Shown in pieces: positions 18,436-28,425 of a stretch of 64,000 nucleotides of DNA. Under the pieces are notes generated by a model. It did no database searches. It saw only the letters and a program-made list of their open reading frames with translations, and was not told where the DNA came from. The DNA is taken from positions 434,001 through 498,000 of the forward strand of contig NZ_QKTO01000002.1 in the NCBI RefSeq assembly GCF_003234855.1, read 5' to 3'. Each line of letters opens with the position of its first letter. Position 1 is the stretch's first letter. The stretch is from Curtobacterium sp. MCBD17_032. Its GTDB lineage: Bacteria > Actinomycetota > Actinomycetes > Actinomycetales > Microbacteriaceae. Position numbers and translations under genes: made by a program.

Positions 18436-19050
18436 TCAGGCCTGTCCGACGACGGTGTCGATCGTGACCTCTCCCGTGGTGAGGTCGTAGGTCGCGCCGA
18501 CCACGGCCAACCTACCCTCCGCGATGGCGTCGGAGACGGCGCCGGAGCGGTCGAGGATGGCCTTCAGGGTCGATTCGAGGTGCGCGGCGCCGACCGACTC
18601 CTGCTCGACGTCGGGGTCGGACGCGCGGACACGCTCGACGCTCGGCGCGATCGCGTCGACGAGGGCCTGCAGGTGCGGCGCGGGGACCGGCTCCCCGGAC
18701 CGGGCTGCGGCGACCGCTCCGCACTTCGTGTGCCGGAGCACGACCACCAGCGGGGTGCCGAGCGCGACGACGGCGAACTCGATGGAGCCGAGCACGACGT
18801 CGTCGACGATCTGTCCGGCGTTCCGGATCGCGAAGACGTCCCCGATGCCCGCGTCGAACACGTGCTCGAACGGCACGCGCGAGTCCGAGCAGCCGAGGAC
18901 GGTGGCGAACGGAGCCTGCGAGCCCTGCAGCTCGGAGCGTCGCTCGGGGTCGATCCGGCCCGTCCGGCGCTTGTCAGCGGCGAAACGTGCGTTGCCCTCG
19001 ACGAGGAGTCGGAGGGCCTCGGCTGGGGAGGAGGCGGCGCGGTCGGTCAT
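18436..19050 (-). CDS. Beta-class carbonic anhydrase
   Basis: 204 residues. Zinc ligands and catalytic dyad are visible: C54-S-D56-S-R58 and H107-T-K-C110. The enzyme interconverts CO2 and bicarbonate, supplying bicarbonate to carboxylases. The ATG at 19050 has GAGGAACG upstream, and the longer frame is low-complexity Thr/Pro. A 102-base gap separates it from the DUF4245 gene, which is upstream on the same strand. Confidence 0.95.
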   Translation of the reverse strand: MTDRAASSPAEALRLLVEGNARFAADKRRTGRIDPERRSELQGSQAPFATVLGCSDSRVPFEHVFDAGIGDVFAIRNAGQIVDDVVLGSIEFAVVALGTPLVVVLRHTKCGAVAAARSGEPVPAPHLQALVDAIAPSVERVRASDPDVEQESVGAAHLESTLKAILDRSGAVSDAIAEGRLAVVGATYDLTTGEVTIDTVVGQA

Positions 19051-19152
19051 CGTGGTTCGTTCCTCGGGCGTTCGGGTTGTCGGGAGGGGGGTCGGGGTGG
19101 TCGTGGTCGGTCCGGTGCTGCGTGCGGTCTGCGGGGCACCGGTCACGCGGGG

Positions 19153-19791
19153 CTAGTCGCGGAGTTCCGCGCCGACCGCGGTCGCGACGGCGCGGAAGGA
19201 GCGGTCGTCCGCGGTCCCGGCGAGGACGACGGTGTCCCGGCCGGAGGTCGTCACGAGGGCGTACGCGTTGTTGCCGGCGTCCTTGCCCTCGTCGCGCCGG
19301 TCGTACACGGTCCACTCCACCCCGCCGATGTCGCGGGAACCGGTGGCGGCCTTCTGGTCGAGCTGGTCGGCGATCCAGGTGTCGTTCGCGTCGATGCCCT
19401 GGTGCATGCCGATGTACTGCTCGTCGGGCGTCAGCAGGCCGATCGTCCAGACGGCGACGCCGCGTGCGGAGCCGGACTGGTAGTCGGCGTGGTTCGAGGT
19501 GTAGCCGGACGGCAGGGTCGGGACCAGCAGCCTCGCGCCGGACACGTCCGCCTGCTGCGCCACCTGCCGGTAGTCCACGGCACGGTCGACGGCCTGGTCG
19601 GGCCGGACCACGACCGCCACGAGGAACAGCACGATGCCGAGCGACGCGATGAGCGCCAGGACGAGGTTGAACGCCGTCTGGTGCTCACGGCGGGCACGAC
19701 GAGCGGTGTCCTTCCGCGCCCAGGTCTCCTCCGGGGTCTCCGGACGGCCGAGCTCGGCGACGATCGGTCGCCCGGTGTCGGGATCGGTCAT
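19153..19791 (-). CDS. DUF4245 domain-containing membrane protein
   Basis: 212 residues. A cytoplasmic N-terminus (ETPEETWARKDTARRARREHQTAFN) precedes one membrane helix (LVLALIASLGIVLFLVAVVV) and an extracytoplasmic domain (YRQVAQQADVSGARLLVPTLPSGYTSNHADY...), as in DUF4245 proteins of actinobacteria. Function unknown. The start ATG overlaps the xseB stop by four bases, so it is translationally coupled to exonuclease VII small subunit. Confidence 0.85.
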   Translation of the reverse strand: MTDPDTGRPIVAELGRPETPEETWARKDTARRARREHQTAFNLVLALIASLGIVLFLVAVVVRPDQAVDRAVDYRQVAQQADVSGARLLVPTLPSGYTSNHADYQSGSARGVAVWTIGLLTPDEQYIGMHQGIDANDTWIADQLDQKAATGSRDIGGVEWTVYDRRDEGKDAGNNAYALVTTSGRDTVVLAGTADDRSFRAVATAVGAELRD

Positions 19792-20054
19792 CGTGCACCA
19801 CCGATCGCGGGGTCCTCCGCAGCGGACCCGCCTTCCGTGGCGGCACGCGCGGCGTCGAGGCGGGCTCGGGCCCCCATGAGCCACTCCTCGCAGCGAGCCG
19901 CCAGGGCCTCCCCGCGCTCCCACAGGCCGAGGGAACGCTCGAGGGTCGCGGACCCCTGCTCGAGTTCGGCGACGACACGGACGAGTTCGTCACGCGCCGC
20001 CTCGTAGCTCAACGAGCGGACGTCGGGCTGCTCGGACTGCTGCTCGGAAGACAC
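19788..20054 (-). CDS. xseB: Exodeoxyribonuclease VII small subunit
   Basis: 88 residues, with the helical-hairpin family pattern LSYEAARDELVRVVAELEQGSATLERSLGLWERGEALAARCEEWL. XseB wraps the long XseA helices in the ssDNA exonuclease complex. GTG start at 20054, six bases after TAGGAT, so likely leaderless. Starts 113 bases after the xseA stop and overlaps the DUF4245 gene. Confidence 0.95.
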   Translation of the reverse strand: MSSEQQSEQPDVRSLSYEAARDELVRVVAELEQGSATLERSLGLWERGEALAARCEEWLMGARARLDAARAATEGGSAAEDPAIGGAR

Positions 20055-20060
20055 GACCCG

Positions 20061-20066
20061 ATCCTA
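20061..20066 (-). promoter_or_regulatory. -10 TAGGAT, leaderless start of xseB
   Basis: Hexamer six bases before the GTG at 20054. It gives xseB its own promoter although xseA lies upstream. Confidence 0.6.
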
Positions 20067-20167
20067 CCGAGCCGCCACCGACGGTTCCGCTGCCCGGCAG
20101 CACCTGTGGAGGAGCCGCGGCGAGGCGGACGGAGCGCGGCGCACCCGACCGGGACGGGCCTCCCGGA

Positions 20168-21433
20168 TCAAGCCGCGTCCTCGCCTGCCCCGCCGGCGCC
20201 GGAACCGTCCGGACCCGGACCGTCGGCTTCCAGTGTGCCCACCGCCGTCCCCGCCCCCAGCGTCACGTGCACCGCGGTCGCGCCGTCGAGCTCGTCGGCA
20301 CCGCGGACCACCGCGCCGTCCCGTGTCTGCACGATCGCGTACCCGCGCCGGAGCGTGTCACGCGGGGACAGGGCCCGGAGTCGACCCGTCAGGTGCCCGA
20401 CGTCGGCGTGGGACCGCTCGATCCGGCGGTCGAGGAGTTCCCGTGCGCGGGAGAGGTCGCGCGCGACCTCCTCCGCACGCGTGTCCACGAGCCAGGCCGT
20501 CGACGCGAGCGCCGGCCGCGACCGCAGCGCCGCGATCCGGTCCGCCTCGACCGACAGGGTGTGTGAGAGCCGCAGGCCGAGCCGTGCCCGCGCCTGGCGG
20601 ACGTTCGCGAGTTCCTCGGCGACGTCCGGGACGACGCGCTTCGCCGCGTCGGTCGGGGTGGAGGCCCGGAGGTCCGCGACCTCGTCGAGGATCGGCCGGT
20701 CGGCCTCGTGTCCGATGGCCGAGACGATGGGGGTGTTCGCGGCGGCGGCGGCCCGGACGAGACCTTCGTCACTGAAGCCGAGCAGGTTCTGGAAGTCGCC
20801 GCCGCCGCGCGCGACGATGATGACGTCGACCTCCGGGTCGGCGTCGAGCTCCTGGATCGCGGCCGTCACCTCGGCGACGGCGCGGTCGCCCTGCACGGCC
20901 GTGTGCACCGTGCGGAACTCGACCTGCGGCCACCGGAGCTGCGCGTTCCGCTTGACGTCCTTCTCGGCGTCGGAGTCCTTGCCGGTGACGAGGCCGATGC
21001 GGTGCGGCAGGAACGGCAGGCGCTTCTTGCGGGACGGGGCGAACAACCCTTCCTCGGCCAGGGTGCGCCGGAGCCGCTCGAGCCGTTCGAGCAGGTCCCC
21101 GAGGCCCACGTGCTTCATCTCGACGACCTGCATGGTCAGCGAGCCGCCCTTGACCCAGTAGTTCGGCTTCACCGCGGCGACGACGCGGTCACCCTGCTTG
21201 AGGTCGGTCGGCACGCGGGAACGCACGCTCGACCAGATCGAGAAGGACACGGTGGCGTCCACCTCGACGTCCTTGAGCTTGCCGTAGACGTTGCCGCCGG
21301 CGACGTTCCACTGCGTGACCTCGCCCTCGACCCAGGCGACGCCGAGGCGGTCGATCCAGTCGCGGAGCTTCGCGCCGAGCAGCGCGACGGGCCACGGGTC
21401 CTCCGCCGTGGGCGGGCCCTGTTCGATCGCCAT
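20168..21433 (-). CDS. xseA: Exodeoxyribonuclease VII large subunit
   Basis: 421 residues. The N-terminal OB-fold ([22 protein letters not shown]) is followed by the catalytic region with [44 protein letters not shown] and [26 protein letters not shown], then long coiled-coil helices and a C-terminal LRRGYAIVQ. Degrades ssDNA in both directions with XseB. The ATG at 21433 has GGGAGGAG about five bases upstream. Divergent from ispH. Confidence 0.96.
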   Translation of the reverse strand: MAIEQGPPTAEDPWPVALLGAKLRDWIDRLGVAWVEGEVTQWNVAGGNVYGKLKDVEVDATVSFSIWSSVRSRVPTDLKQGDRVVAAVKPNYWVKGGSLTMQVVEMKHVGLGDLLERLERLRRTLAEEGLFAPSRKKRLPFLPHRIGLVTGKDSDAEKDVKRNAQLRWPQVEFRTVHTAVQGDRAVAEVTAAIQELDADPEVDVIIVARGGGDFQNLLGFSDEGLVRAAAAANTPIVSAIGHEADRPILDEVADLRASTPTDAAKRVVPDVAEELANVRQARARLGLRLSHTLSVEADRIAALRSRPALASTAWLVDTRAEEVARDLSRARELLDRRIERSHADVGHLTGRLRALSPRDTLRRGYAIVQTRDGAVVRGADELDGATAVHVTLGAGTAVGTLEADGPGPDGSGAGGAGEDAA

Positions 21434-21544
21434 CGTGCTCCTCCCGGTCGTGCGGACCATCGTGTCGGACGCCGGTGACATCCCGGCCGTCGGTGCGTTC
21501 TCCACAGGCTCGTCCGTGCCCAGGCTGCGCGGGTCCTGCTCACC

Positions 21545-21550
21545 TATCAT
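21545..21550 (+). promoter_or_regulatory. -10 TATCAT, leaderless start of ispH
   Basis: Seven bases before the GTG at 21558; no ribosome site. Confidence 0.6.
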
Positions 21551-21557
21551 CGGGGAC

Positions 21558-22622
21558 GTGACGATCACCAACGGCCACTCGGTCCCGCTCGCCCCGCCGC
21601 GGGTCCCCGCAGCGCGCGGGCGGCTGCGGGACGTGCCGGTCAGCGGGAGCAAGCGGGTGCTGCTCGCGGCGCCGCGCGGCTACTGCGCGGGCGTCGACCG
21701 GGCCGTGGTCGCGGTCGAGAAGGCGCTCGAGCAGTACGGCGAGCCGGTGTACGTGCGCAAGCAGATCGTCCACAACGTCCACGTCGTGTCCACGCTCGAG
21801 CAGCGCGGCGCCGTGTTCGTCGACGACGTGGCCGAGGTGCCCCGCGGATCGCACGTCGTCTTCAGCGCGCACGGTGTGTCCCCGGCGGTGGTGGCCGGAG
21901 CCGCCGACCGTGACCTGCACGCCATCGACGCCACGTGCCCGTTGGTCACGAAGGTGCACCGTGAAGCCACCCGCTTCGCCAAGGCGGAGCGCACGATCAT
22001 CCTCATCGGGCACGCCGGCCACGAAGAGGTCGAGGGCACGATGGGCCACGCCCCCGAGCGCACGATCCTGGTGAACGGACCGGCCGACGTCGCCGCGCTG
22101 CAGGTCCCCGACCCCGACAACCTGGTGTGGCTCTCGCAGACCACGCTGAGCGTCGACGAGACGATGGAGACCGTGCGGCTCCTGCGCGAGAAGTACCCGT
22201 CGATCGAGAACCCGCCCTCGGACGACATCTGTTACGCGACCCAGAACCGTCAGGTCGCCGTCAAGAAGGTCGCACCCGCGGCGGACCTGGTCATCGTGGT
22301 CGGCTCCGCCAACTCGTCGAACAGCGTGCGGCTCGTCGACGTCGCCCTCGAGTACGGCGCGAAGGACGCCCACCGCGTCGACTACGCGGAGGAGATCCGG
22401 CAGGAGTGGCTCGACGGGGTCGTGACCGTCGGTGTGACGAGCGGCGCCTCCGTCCCGGAGGTCCTGGTCACCGAGGTGCTCGAGCAGCTCGCCGACGCCG
22501 GCTACGGCACGGTCGAGGAAGTCGTCACCGCGCACGAAGACCTCATGTTCTCGCTCCCGCGCGAACTGCGCACCGACGCCGACGGCAAGCCGACGCGTCC
22601 GCTCGGCGGGCGGACCCGGTGA
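21558..22622 (+). CDS. ispH: 4-hydroxy-3-methylbut-2-enyl diphosphate reductase
   Basis: 354 residues. The three cluster cysteines are in [12 protein letters not shown] (C43), DATCPLV and [11 protein letters not shown]; the catalytic AHG and the TTLS/SNSVRL substrate motifs are present. It makes IPP and DMAPP in the last step of the MEP pathway, so the host builds isoprenoids (including precursors for the isoprenyl transferase above) by this route. The GTG at 21558 follows TATCAT by seven bases. Its stop overlaps the start of the next gene. Confidence 0.96.
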   Translation: MTITNGHSVPLAPPRVPAARGRLRDVPVSGSKRVLLAAPRGYCAGVDRAVVAVEKALEQYGEPVYVRKQIVHNVHVVSTLEQRGAVFVDDVAEVPRGSHVVFSAHGVSPAVVAGAADRDLHAIDATCPLVTKVHREATRFAKAERTIILIGHAGHEEVEGTMGHAPERTILVNGPADVAALQVPDPDNLVWLSQTTLSVDETMETVRLLREKYPSIENPPSDDICYATQNRQVAVKKVAPAADLVIVVGSANSSNSVRLVDVALEYGAKDAHRVDYAEEIRQEWLDGVVTVGVTSGASVPEVLVTEVLEQLADAGYGTVEEVVTAHEDLMFSLPRELRTDADGKPTRPLGGRTR

Positions 22623-23350
22623 CCGCCCCGGACGGGTGGGACGTCGTCCCGCCGCGCGGGACGACCGCGGTGGACGCTCGGGAGGCCCGGATCACCTCCG
22701 ACTCCGCGGGCGCCGGCATGCAGGCCGCTGGTGCCGCCCCTGCTGGGCGACCGGCACCGCAGTACGGCGAGTACGCGCCCGAGGGGTGGGTGAACCCGGT
22801 CCTGGTCGAGCAGGAACGTCAGGAACGCGAGGACCGTGAGCGCGCTGCTGCGTCGGCCGGTCCCGGGACTGCCCGAGGATCCGGTCGTTCCGCTGTCCGG
22901 ACACGTCCTCCCGCGACGGCCGACCGGACAGGCCAGGGCGCACCGGCCACCGGCGACCCTTCGACGGTCCGCCGACTCGGCGCGTCCCCGGTGGACGTGC
23001 TCCTCACCTTCGTGCTCCTCGGGATGGGGCTCGTGAGCGTGATCCAGTCGCTCTCGATCGGCTCCGTCGCCTCCACCGTGCGCGAGCAGCTCGAGTTGAC
23101 CTACACCGCGCTGGAGGACCCGGGCGCGCTCAGCGGCGCGGCGATGGTCAGCTCGGTCGTCATGCTCGTGGTGTTCGCACTCGTCCTGTGGTGGTCCGTC
23201 GTGCGGTTGCGCGCCGGTCGGAGGAGCTTCTGGGTCCCGTTGCTCGGCGGAGCGGTGGCGACCCTGCTCAGCGCGGTGGTCTTCGCCGCCGTGGTGTTCC
23301 AGGACGACGGGTTCGTCGCAGTGCTGATGCGGCAGGCCTCCGGAGGCTAG
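22619..23350 (+). CDS. DUF6264-like membrane protein, coupled to ispH
   Basis: 243 residues. A GTG start overlaps the ispH stop (GTGA). The N-terminal 110 residues are disordered but contain [10 protein letters not shown] and [12 protein letters not shown]. Then come three membrane helices ([64 protein letters not shown]). The pattern fits the DUF6264 family of Microbacteriaceae (recalled, not searched). Function unknown. Confidence 0.75.
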   Translation: MTAPDGWDVVPPRGTTAVDAREARITSDSAGAGMQAAGAAPAGRPAPQYGEYAPEGWVNPVLVEQERQEREDRERAAASAGPGTARGSGRSAVRTRPPATADRTGQGAPATGDPSTVRRLGASPVDVLLTFVLLGMGLVSVIQSLSIGSVASTVREQLELTYTALEDPGALSGAAMVSSVVMLVVFALVLWWSVVRLRAGRRSFWVPLLGGAVATLLSAVVFAAVVFQDDGFVAVLMRQASGG

Positions 23351-23381
23351 GCGCCCGGAGACCTGCCACCGCAGCCGGCCG

Positions 23382-24641
23382 TCAGGCGAGGAAGGCGGCG
23401 ACGGCCCCGTGCAGGTCGGCCAGGTCGTCGACGTGCACGAGTTCCCGGACGGAGTGCATCGAGAGCAGACCGACGCCGATGTCGATCGTCGGGATCCCGA
23501 GCCGCGTCGCCGCGATCGGCCCGATGGTCGAGCCGCCGGGGATGGTGTTCACGTTGACGAACGGCTGGAACGCCACCCCTGCGGACTCGCACGCGGCCGC
23601 GAACACGGCGGTGCCCTTCGCCTCGGTCATGTACCGCTGGTTCGCGCTGATCTTCAGGAGCGGACCGCCGCCCGGGCGCGGGCGGTTGGTCGGGTCGTGC
23701 TTCTCCGCGTGGTTCGGGTGGACGAGGTGTCCGGCGTCGCTCGAGAGCAGCCACGACGCCCGGAAGGCGCGGGCGGCCTCGGACCGGCTCGCGCCGAGAC
23801 CCTCCTGGACACGGGCGAGGACGTCCTCGAGGAACGGCCCGCCGGCACCGGACGGCGAGGAGGAACCGATCTCCTCGTGGTCGAACGCCGCGAACACCGG
23901 GATGTGTTCGCCGTCCCCCGGGGCCTCGATGACCGCGCGGAGGCCGGCGTGCACGCTCGTCAGGTTGTCCATCCGTCCGGACGCCAGGAACGCGCGGTCG
24001 ATGCCGATGCGGGAGGGGGACTGCGTGTCGGCGAGGAACAGGTCCCACGCCACCGCGGTCTCACCGAGCCGGGAGCGCAGCCACGCCTCGACGTCGGTGC
24101 CGCCGGTCGAAGCGTCCGTGCCGACGATCGGCAGCGTGTGGCGCTGCTTGTCGAGGCCCGGGCCGTCGTTCGCACCGCGGTCGAGGTGGATCGCGAGGTT
24201 GGGGATCCGCGCGACGGCGTCGACGGTGTCGAACAAGGTCGCGGAGCCGTCGGCGTGGACGACCCGTCCGGCGATGCGGAGGTCCCGGTCGAGCCACGTC
24301 GACAGGACCGGGCCGCCGTAGACCTCGACGTTGAGCTGCTCCCAACCGCCGACCCGGACGGCGGGGTTCGGCTTGATGCGGAACCCGGGGGAGTCGGTGT
24401 GGGCGCCGAGGATGCGGAACGGCGTCGTCGCCGAGGCCCCCTCCGGCAGTCGCCAGGCGATGACCGCACCGTCCCGGACGACGACGTAGGCACCCGGTCC
24501 GGTCGGCCAGGCGTCGGTCTCGCCGAGGTCGGTGAACCCGGCGGCCACCAGACGGTCGCGGGCGACCGAGGCGGCGTGGAACGCGGTCGGGGACTCCGTG
24601 ACGAAGTGGGCGAACTCGCTGGCGATGGCGTCGACGGTCAT
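23382..24641 (-). CDS. M18 family aminopeptidase
   Basis: 419 residues. Metal-site segments are visible: GAHTDSPGFRIKP, FLASGRMDNLTSVHAGL, FDHEEIGSSSPSGAGGPFL, and the C-terminal GIPTIDIGVGLLSMHSVREL. Members are dodecameric cytoplasmic zinc aminopeptidases that trim acidic N-terminal residues. The ATG at 24641 was chosen for the family N-terminus (ASEFAHFVTESPTAFHA); a degenerate CACGAT sits six bases upstream. Convergent with the DUF6264-like gene. Confidence 0.94.
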   Translation of the reverse strand: MTVDAIASEFAHFVTESPTAFHAASVARDRLVAAGFTDLGETDAWPTGPGAYVVVRDGAVIAWRLPEGASATTPFRILGAHTDSPGFRIKPNPAVRVGGWEQLNVEVYGGPVLSTWLDRDLRIAGRVVHADGSATLFDTVDAVARIPNLAIHLDRGANDGPGLDKQRHTLPIVGTDASTGGTDVEAWLRSRLGETAVAWDLFLADTQSPSRIGIDRAFLASGRMDNLTSVHAGLRAVIEAPGDGEHIPVFAAFDHEEIGSSSPSGAGGPFLEDVLARVQEGLGASRSEAARAFRASWLLSSDAGHLVHPNHAEKHDPTNRPRPGGGPLLKISANQRYMTEAKGTAVFAAACESAGVAFQPFVNVNTIPGGSTIGPIAATRLGIPTIDIGVGLLSMHSVRELVHVDDLADLHGAVAAFLA

Positions 24642-24696
24642 CCGTCCATCGTGGCACGGCGGCCGTGGGCGGACGCAGTGGAGGCCACCGGACGCA

Positions 24697-24729
24697 GAAC
24701 GGGGCACGTCCGTCGGACGCACCCCGTTC
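24697..24729 (-). terminator. Terminator after fbaA
   Basis: Outer stem GAACGGGG/CCCCGTTC (24697-24704 with 24722-24729) and inner stem CGTCC/GGACG, just after the fbaA stop and before the aminopeptidase gene. Confidence 0.65.
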
Positions 24730-24751
24730 CTCCCGGCACGGGCCGGGTCCG

Positions 24752-25780
24752 TCAGCTCTGGGACTGCCCTGCGGAGCCGAGGACCTTGGTCGCCTCGACG
24801 ACGCGGGCCGCCATCGCGGTCTCGGCGACCTTGCCCCAGGCGCGCGGGTCGTACTGCTTCTTGTTGCCGACCTCCCCGTCGAGCTTGAGGACGCCCTCGT
24901 AGTTGGAGAACATCGAACCGGCGATCGACCGCGTGAACGCGTACTGCGTGTCCGTGTCGATGTTCATCTTGATCACGCCGTTGCGGACGGCCTCGTGGAT
25001 CTCGTCGTCGGTCGAACCGGAACCACCGTGGAAGACGAGGTCGAGCGGGTTCTGGCCCGTGCCGTGCTTCTGGGCGATGGCGTCCTGGATCTCGCCGAGG
25101 AGCTCGGGGCGGAGCTTCACGTTGCCCGGCTTGTAGACACCGTGCACGTTGCCGAAGGTCAGCGCGGCGATCCAGCGGCCCTGGTCACCCATCCCGAGCG
25201 CTTCGACGACCCGCTCGACGTCGTTCGGGGTCGTGTACAGGGCGTCGTTCGTGCCCTCGTGCTGCACGCCGTCCTCTTCACCACCGACGACGCCGATCTC
25301 GACCTCGAGGATGGCGTTGATGTTCCGCGTCTTCTCGATCATCGTCTTGGCGATCTCGATGTTCTCGTCGAGAGGGACCGCCGAGCCGTCCCACATGTGC
25401 GACTGGAAGATCGGGTTGCGACCCGCACGCACCTCTTCCTCGCTCGCGGCGATGAGCGGCAGGACGAAGCCGTCCAGGGCGTCCTTCGGGCAGTGGTCCG
25501 TGTGCAGCGCGACCGTGATCGGGTAGTTCTTCGCGACCTCGTGCGCGAAGGCCGCCATCGCGAGGGCGCCGGCTGCACGGTTCTTGACGGTGTGGCCGGC
25601 GAAGTAGTCCGCACCACCGGTGGTCACCTGGATGATGCCGTCCGACCCGGCCTCGGTCAGGCCCTGGAGGACCGCGTTGATGGTCTGGGACGACGACACG
25701 TTGACAGCGGGGTAGGCGAACTTCCCGGCCTTCGCGCGGTCGATCATCTCGGCGTACTGGTCCGGCGTTGCGATGGGCAC
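24752..25780 (-). CDS. fbaA: Class II fructose-bisphosphate aldolase
   Basis: 342 residues. Zinc-site regions ALHTDHCPKD, EVEIGVVGGEEDGV and HGGSGSTDDEI, and the substrate stretch FGNVHGVYKPGNVKL, mark the FbaA type. It cleaves fructose-1,6-bisphosphate in glycolysis or makes it in gluconeogenesis. The GTG at 25780 has AAGGAGA five bases upstream; a TAGCAT -10 lies at 25819-25824. Divergent from glpX, the next step of gluconeogenesis. Confidence 0.97.
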   Translation of the reverse strand: MPIATPDQYAEMIDRAKAGKFAYPAVNVSSSQTINAVLQGLTEAGSDGIIQVTTGGADYFAGHTVKNRAAGALAMAAFAHEVAKNYPITVALHTDHCPKDALDGFVLPLIAASEEEVRAGRNPIFQSHMWDGSAVPLDENIEIAKTMIEKTRNINAILEVEIGVVGGEEDGVQHEGTNDALYTTPNDVERVVEALGMGDQGRWIAALTFGNVHGVYKPGNVKLRPELLGEIQDAIAQKHGTGQNPLDLVFHGGSGSTDDEIHEAVRNGVIKMNIDTDTQYAFTRSIAGSMFSNYEGVLKLDGEVGNKKQYDPRAWGKVAETAMAARVVEATKVLGSAGQSQS

Positions 25781-25818
25781 TGAGTTCTCCTTCGACTTCT
25801 TCGGTGATGTCGCAACCG

Positions 25819-25824
25819 ATGCTA
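25819..25824 (-). promoter_or_regulatory. -10 TAGCAT for fbaA
   Basis: About 38 bases before the GTG; leaves a short leader with AAGGAGA. Confidence 0.5.
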
Positions 25825-25924
25825 GTCAGGGCCGGTTGGTGGGCGGTGGATGTGTCGGCGGTCTGTGGACGGGGCACGGTGTGCACATCCGTGCGCGCAG
25901 GAAGGCCGGGGAGGTGGCGGTCGG

Positions 25925-25930
25925 TAGGCT
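25925..25930 (+). promoter_or_regulatory. -10 TAGGCT, leaderless start of glpX
   Basis: Six bases before the GTG at 25937. Confidence 0.6.
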
Positions 25931-25936
25931 CGGGTC

Positions 25937-26926
25937 GTGACTCCCACGACTGAGACCGGCTCCCTGTTCCTCCAGCCCGACCGCAACCTGGCGCTCGAGC
26001 TCGTGCGTGCGACGGAGGCCGCCGCGATCCGGGCACAGCCGTGGGTCGGCCGTGGCGAGAAGAACCTCGCCGACGGCGCCGCGGTCGACGCCATGCGCAA
26101 GTTCCTCGGCACGGTGAACTTCGACGGCGTGGTCGTCATCGGCGAGGGCGAGAAGGACAACGCGCCGATGCTCTACAACGGCGAGCACGTGGGCAACGGC
26201 CACGGCCCGGCGTGCGACATCGCGGTCGACCCGATCGACGGCACCTCGCTGACCGCGGCCGGCCGCCAGAACGCCATCTCCGTCATGGCCGTGTCCGACC
26301 GCGGCTCCATGTACGACCCGTCCGCCGTGTTCTACATGGACAAGATCGCCGCCGGACCCGAGGGCCGAGGCGTCCTGGACCTCGAGAAGCCGATCGGCGA
26401 GAACATCCGTGCGCTCGCGAAGGCGAAGGGCAAGGACCTCGAGGACATGGTCGTCGCCGTCCTCGACCGCCCGCGCCACGACGAACTCATCCGCCAGATC
26501 CGCGCGACCGGCGCCGGCACCCGACTGCTGCTCGACGGTGACGTCGCCGGCGGCATCGCGGCCGCGCTGCCCGGGTCGAACATCGACATGTGCGTCGGTG
26601 TCGGTGGGACGCCCGAGGGCATCATCACCGCGTGCGCGATCAAGGCGCTCGACGGCGTGATCCTCGGCAAGCTCCAGCCGAAGGACGACGAGGAGCGCGA
26701 GCGGGCCATCGCAGCCGGCCACGACCTCGACAAGGTGCTCGACCAGGACGACCTCGTCACGGGCGACAACACGTTCTTCGTCGCGACCGGTGTCACCGAC
26801 GGGGTCCTCGTCGACGGTGTTCGCCGTTCGCGCGGCGTCATCCACACCGACTCGCTCGTGCTGCGGTCCCGCTCGAACACGATCCGCCGTATCCAGGCGG
26901 ACCACCGCGCCGAGAAGTGGTTCTGA
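25937..26926 (+). CDS. glpX: Class II fructose-1,6-bisphosphatase
   Basis: 329 residues. Metal-binding motifs [15 protein letters not shown] and [13 protein letters not shown], and the [17 protein letters not shown] stretch, fit GlpX. It hydrolyses fructose-1,6-bisphosphate to fructose-6-phosphate, the committed step of gluconeogenesis and the main FBPase in actinobacteria. The GTG at 25937 follows TAGGCT by six bases (leaderless). The pairing with divergent fbaA allows joint control of gluconeogenic flux. Confidence 0.97.
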   Translation: MTPTTETGSLFLQPDRNLALELVRATEAAAIRAQPWVGRGEKNLADGAAVDAMRKFLGTVNFDGVVVIGEGEKDNAPMLYNGEHVGNGHGPACDIAVDPIDGTSLTAAGRQNAISVMAVSDRGSMYDPSAVFYMDKIAAGPEGRGVLDLEKPIGENIRALAKAKGKDLEDMVVAVLDRPRHDELIRQIRATGAGTRLLLDGDVAGGIAAALPGSNIDMCVGVGGTPEGIITACAIKALDGVILGKLQPKDDEERERAIAAGHDLDKVLDQDDLVTGDNTFFVATGVTDGVLVDGVRRSRGVIHTDSLVLRSRSNTIRRIQADHRAEKWF

Positions 26927-26942
26927 TCCGCTGACCCGCGGC

Positions 26943-26994
26943 CGCGCCCGACCCGGCCCGGCCCGCGCCCGACCCGGCCCGGCCCGGCCCGGCC
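26943..26994. repeat. 21-bp perfect tandem repeat plus CGGCC-type tail
   Basis: Copies at 26943-26963 and 26964-26984, followed by a degenerate continuation, between glpX and the terminator at 27015. Very GC-rich; length may vary between strains. Confidence 0.75.
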
Positions 26995-27014
26995 GTGGTG
27001 CCCCGCGGACCCGC

Positions 27015-27076
27015 ACAACGAGAACCCGCTCGAACCACGTCATCCCGTGGTTCGAGCGGGTTCTTCTTGTGCCGGT
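27015..27076. terminator. Long bidirectional hairpin terminator between glpX and rmuC
   Basis: The inner stem is nearly perfect (about 27021-27042 with 27049-27070); the outer ACAA/TTGT extends it. The core ACCACGT...CGTGGTTCG matches the hairpin at 16741-16792. Confidence 0.85.
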
Positions 27077-27122
27077 CCCGACGGCGCCAGGCGAGCGGGG
27101 CGAGGACGAGCGCGGTCGCCGC

Positions 27123-28385
27123 TCAGTCGCGCTCGGTGCTCGCGACGAGCTCCGGCGCCGTCAGCAACCGCGGCTCGTCCTCGATCGACGTCGGGTCCGC
27201 GATGACCTTCGACTCGTCGAGCAACGACAGCCGCCGGGCACTCGGGAGCACCTGCCGCTCGAGCGACCCAACGAACCGGTTGTAGTCGACGACGGCGCCG
27301 CGGATCGACCGGCCGAGCTTGTCCACATGCCCCGCCATCGTCGACAGCCGCCCGTGCAGCTCGCGCGAGACCCGGAACAGCTCGCGGGCCTCCTGCGTGA
27401 CGACGTCCTGCTGCCACGAGAACGCGACCGTCTTCAGCACCGACCACAGCGTCACGGGTGAGGCCAGCGCCACCCGCTTGCGGAACGCGTGGTCGAGCAG
27501 GCCCGGGTCGGCGGCGAGGGCGCTCGCGATGAGGGACTCCGACGGGATGAACGCCACGGTCAGCTCGGGGGAGGCGTCGTAGCCCGACCAGTACTCCCGG
27601 GCGGCGAGGGCGTCGACGTGCGCCCGGAGCGCCCGGACGTGCTGCGCCATGAGCTGCTCACGCCGTGCACCCTCCGCCCCGGTCGCCGACGTCGGTATGT
27701 CCATCGCCTGCAGGTACGCGGCGAACGGCACCTTGGCGTCGACGGCGATGGACTTCCCGCCGGGCAGGTGCACGATCATGTCCGGTCGAGCAGCCCCCGC
27801 CGTGGTGGTCACCGACGACTGCACGTCGAAGTCCACCCGCTCGAGCAACCCCGCGGCCTCGACCACGTTCCGCAACTGCGTCTCACCCCACACCCCGCGC
27901 GTGCTGTTCGACGACAGTGCGCTCGCGAGGGTCTCGGCCGTGGCGCGGAGGCGTTCCTCGGACTCGGCGGCCGACCGGAGTTGCGCGGAGAGGGCACCGT
28001 ACTGCTCGCTCCGGGAGCGCTCGAGTTCGGCGATCTTCTCCCGCATGACCTGCAACGTGTCGGCGACGGGGCTGAGCGCGGACAGCACCTTCGACTCGTC
28101 CTGCGCGCGGTTCGACTCGGCGCCGTGCATGCGCTGCACGAGGTGCTCGAGCTCGGCGGTCCGGCGCTCGAGGGAGTCGACCTGCCGGCGGTACTGCGCG
28201 TCCTGCGCGTCGAGCCGCTCCTCGGCGTCGCGCCGGGCTGCGTCGAGCTGCGAGCGGAGGCCGTCCGCCGTCGCGTGCGCGGTCGCGGCGTCCACCCCGG
28301 CCCGGGAACGGGCGAGCGACCATGCCACCACGGCGCCGACGGCGATGCCGATCACGAGACCGATGACCAGGGCGAGGATCTGCAT
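27123..28385 (-). CDS. rmuC: DNA recombination protein RmuC
   Basis: 420 residues. One N-terminal membrane helix (about 3-25) precedes a coiled coil (about 40-150) and the RmuC domain: RGVWGETQLRNVVEAAGLLERVDFDVQ, LPGGKSIAVDAKVPFAAYL, ELTVAFIPSESLIASAL, ASPVTLWSVLKTVAFSWQQ. The PD-(D/E)XK-like nuclease fold is part of the family description. RmuC limits inversions at short repeats in E. coli, and homologues occur in defence contexts. Start ATG at 28385. Convergent with glpX. Confidence 0.94.
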   Translation of the reverse strand: MQILALVIGLVIGIAVGAVVAWSLARSRAGVDAATAHATADGLRSQLDAARRDAEERLDAQDAQYRRQVDSLERRTAELEHLVQRMHGAESNRAQDESKVLSALSPVADTLQVMREKIAELERSRSEQYGALSAQLRSAAESEERLRATAETLASALSSNSTRGVWGETQLRNVVEAAGLLERVDFDVQSSVTTTAGAARPDMIVHLPGGKSIAVDAKVPFAAYLQAMDIPTSATGAEGARREQLMAQHVRALRAHVDALAAREYWSGYDASPELTVAFIPSESLIASALAADPGLLDHAFRKRVALASPVTLWSVLKTVAFSWQQDVVTQEARELFRVSRELHGRLSTMAGHVDKLGRSIRGAVVDYNRFVGSLERQVLPSARRLSLLDESKVIADPTSIEDEPRLLTAPELVASTERD

Positions 28386-28425
28386 GACGCGACCCTGGCA
28401 GGTCCCACCGACACCGGGCCTCCCG

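Noticed and set aside
15220-20007. Long plus-strand frame across phoH, fumC, carbonic anhydrase and DUF4245
   Set aside because: Crosses several genes on both strands with strong motifs; Arg/Gly-rich composition only.
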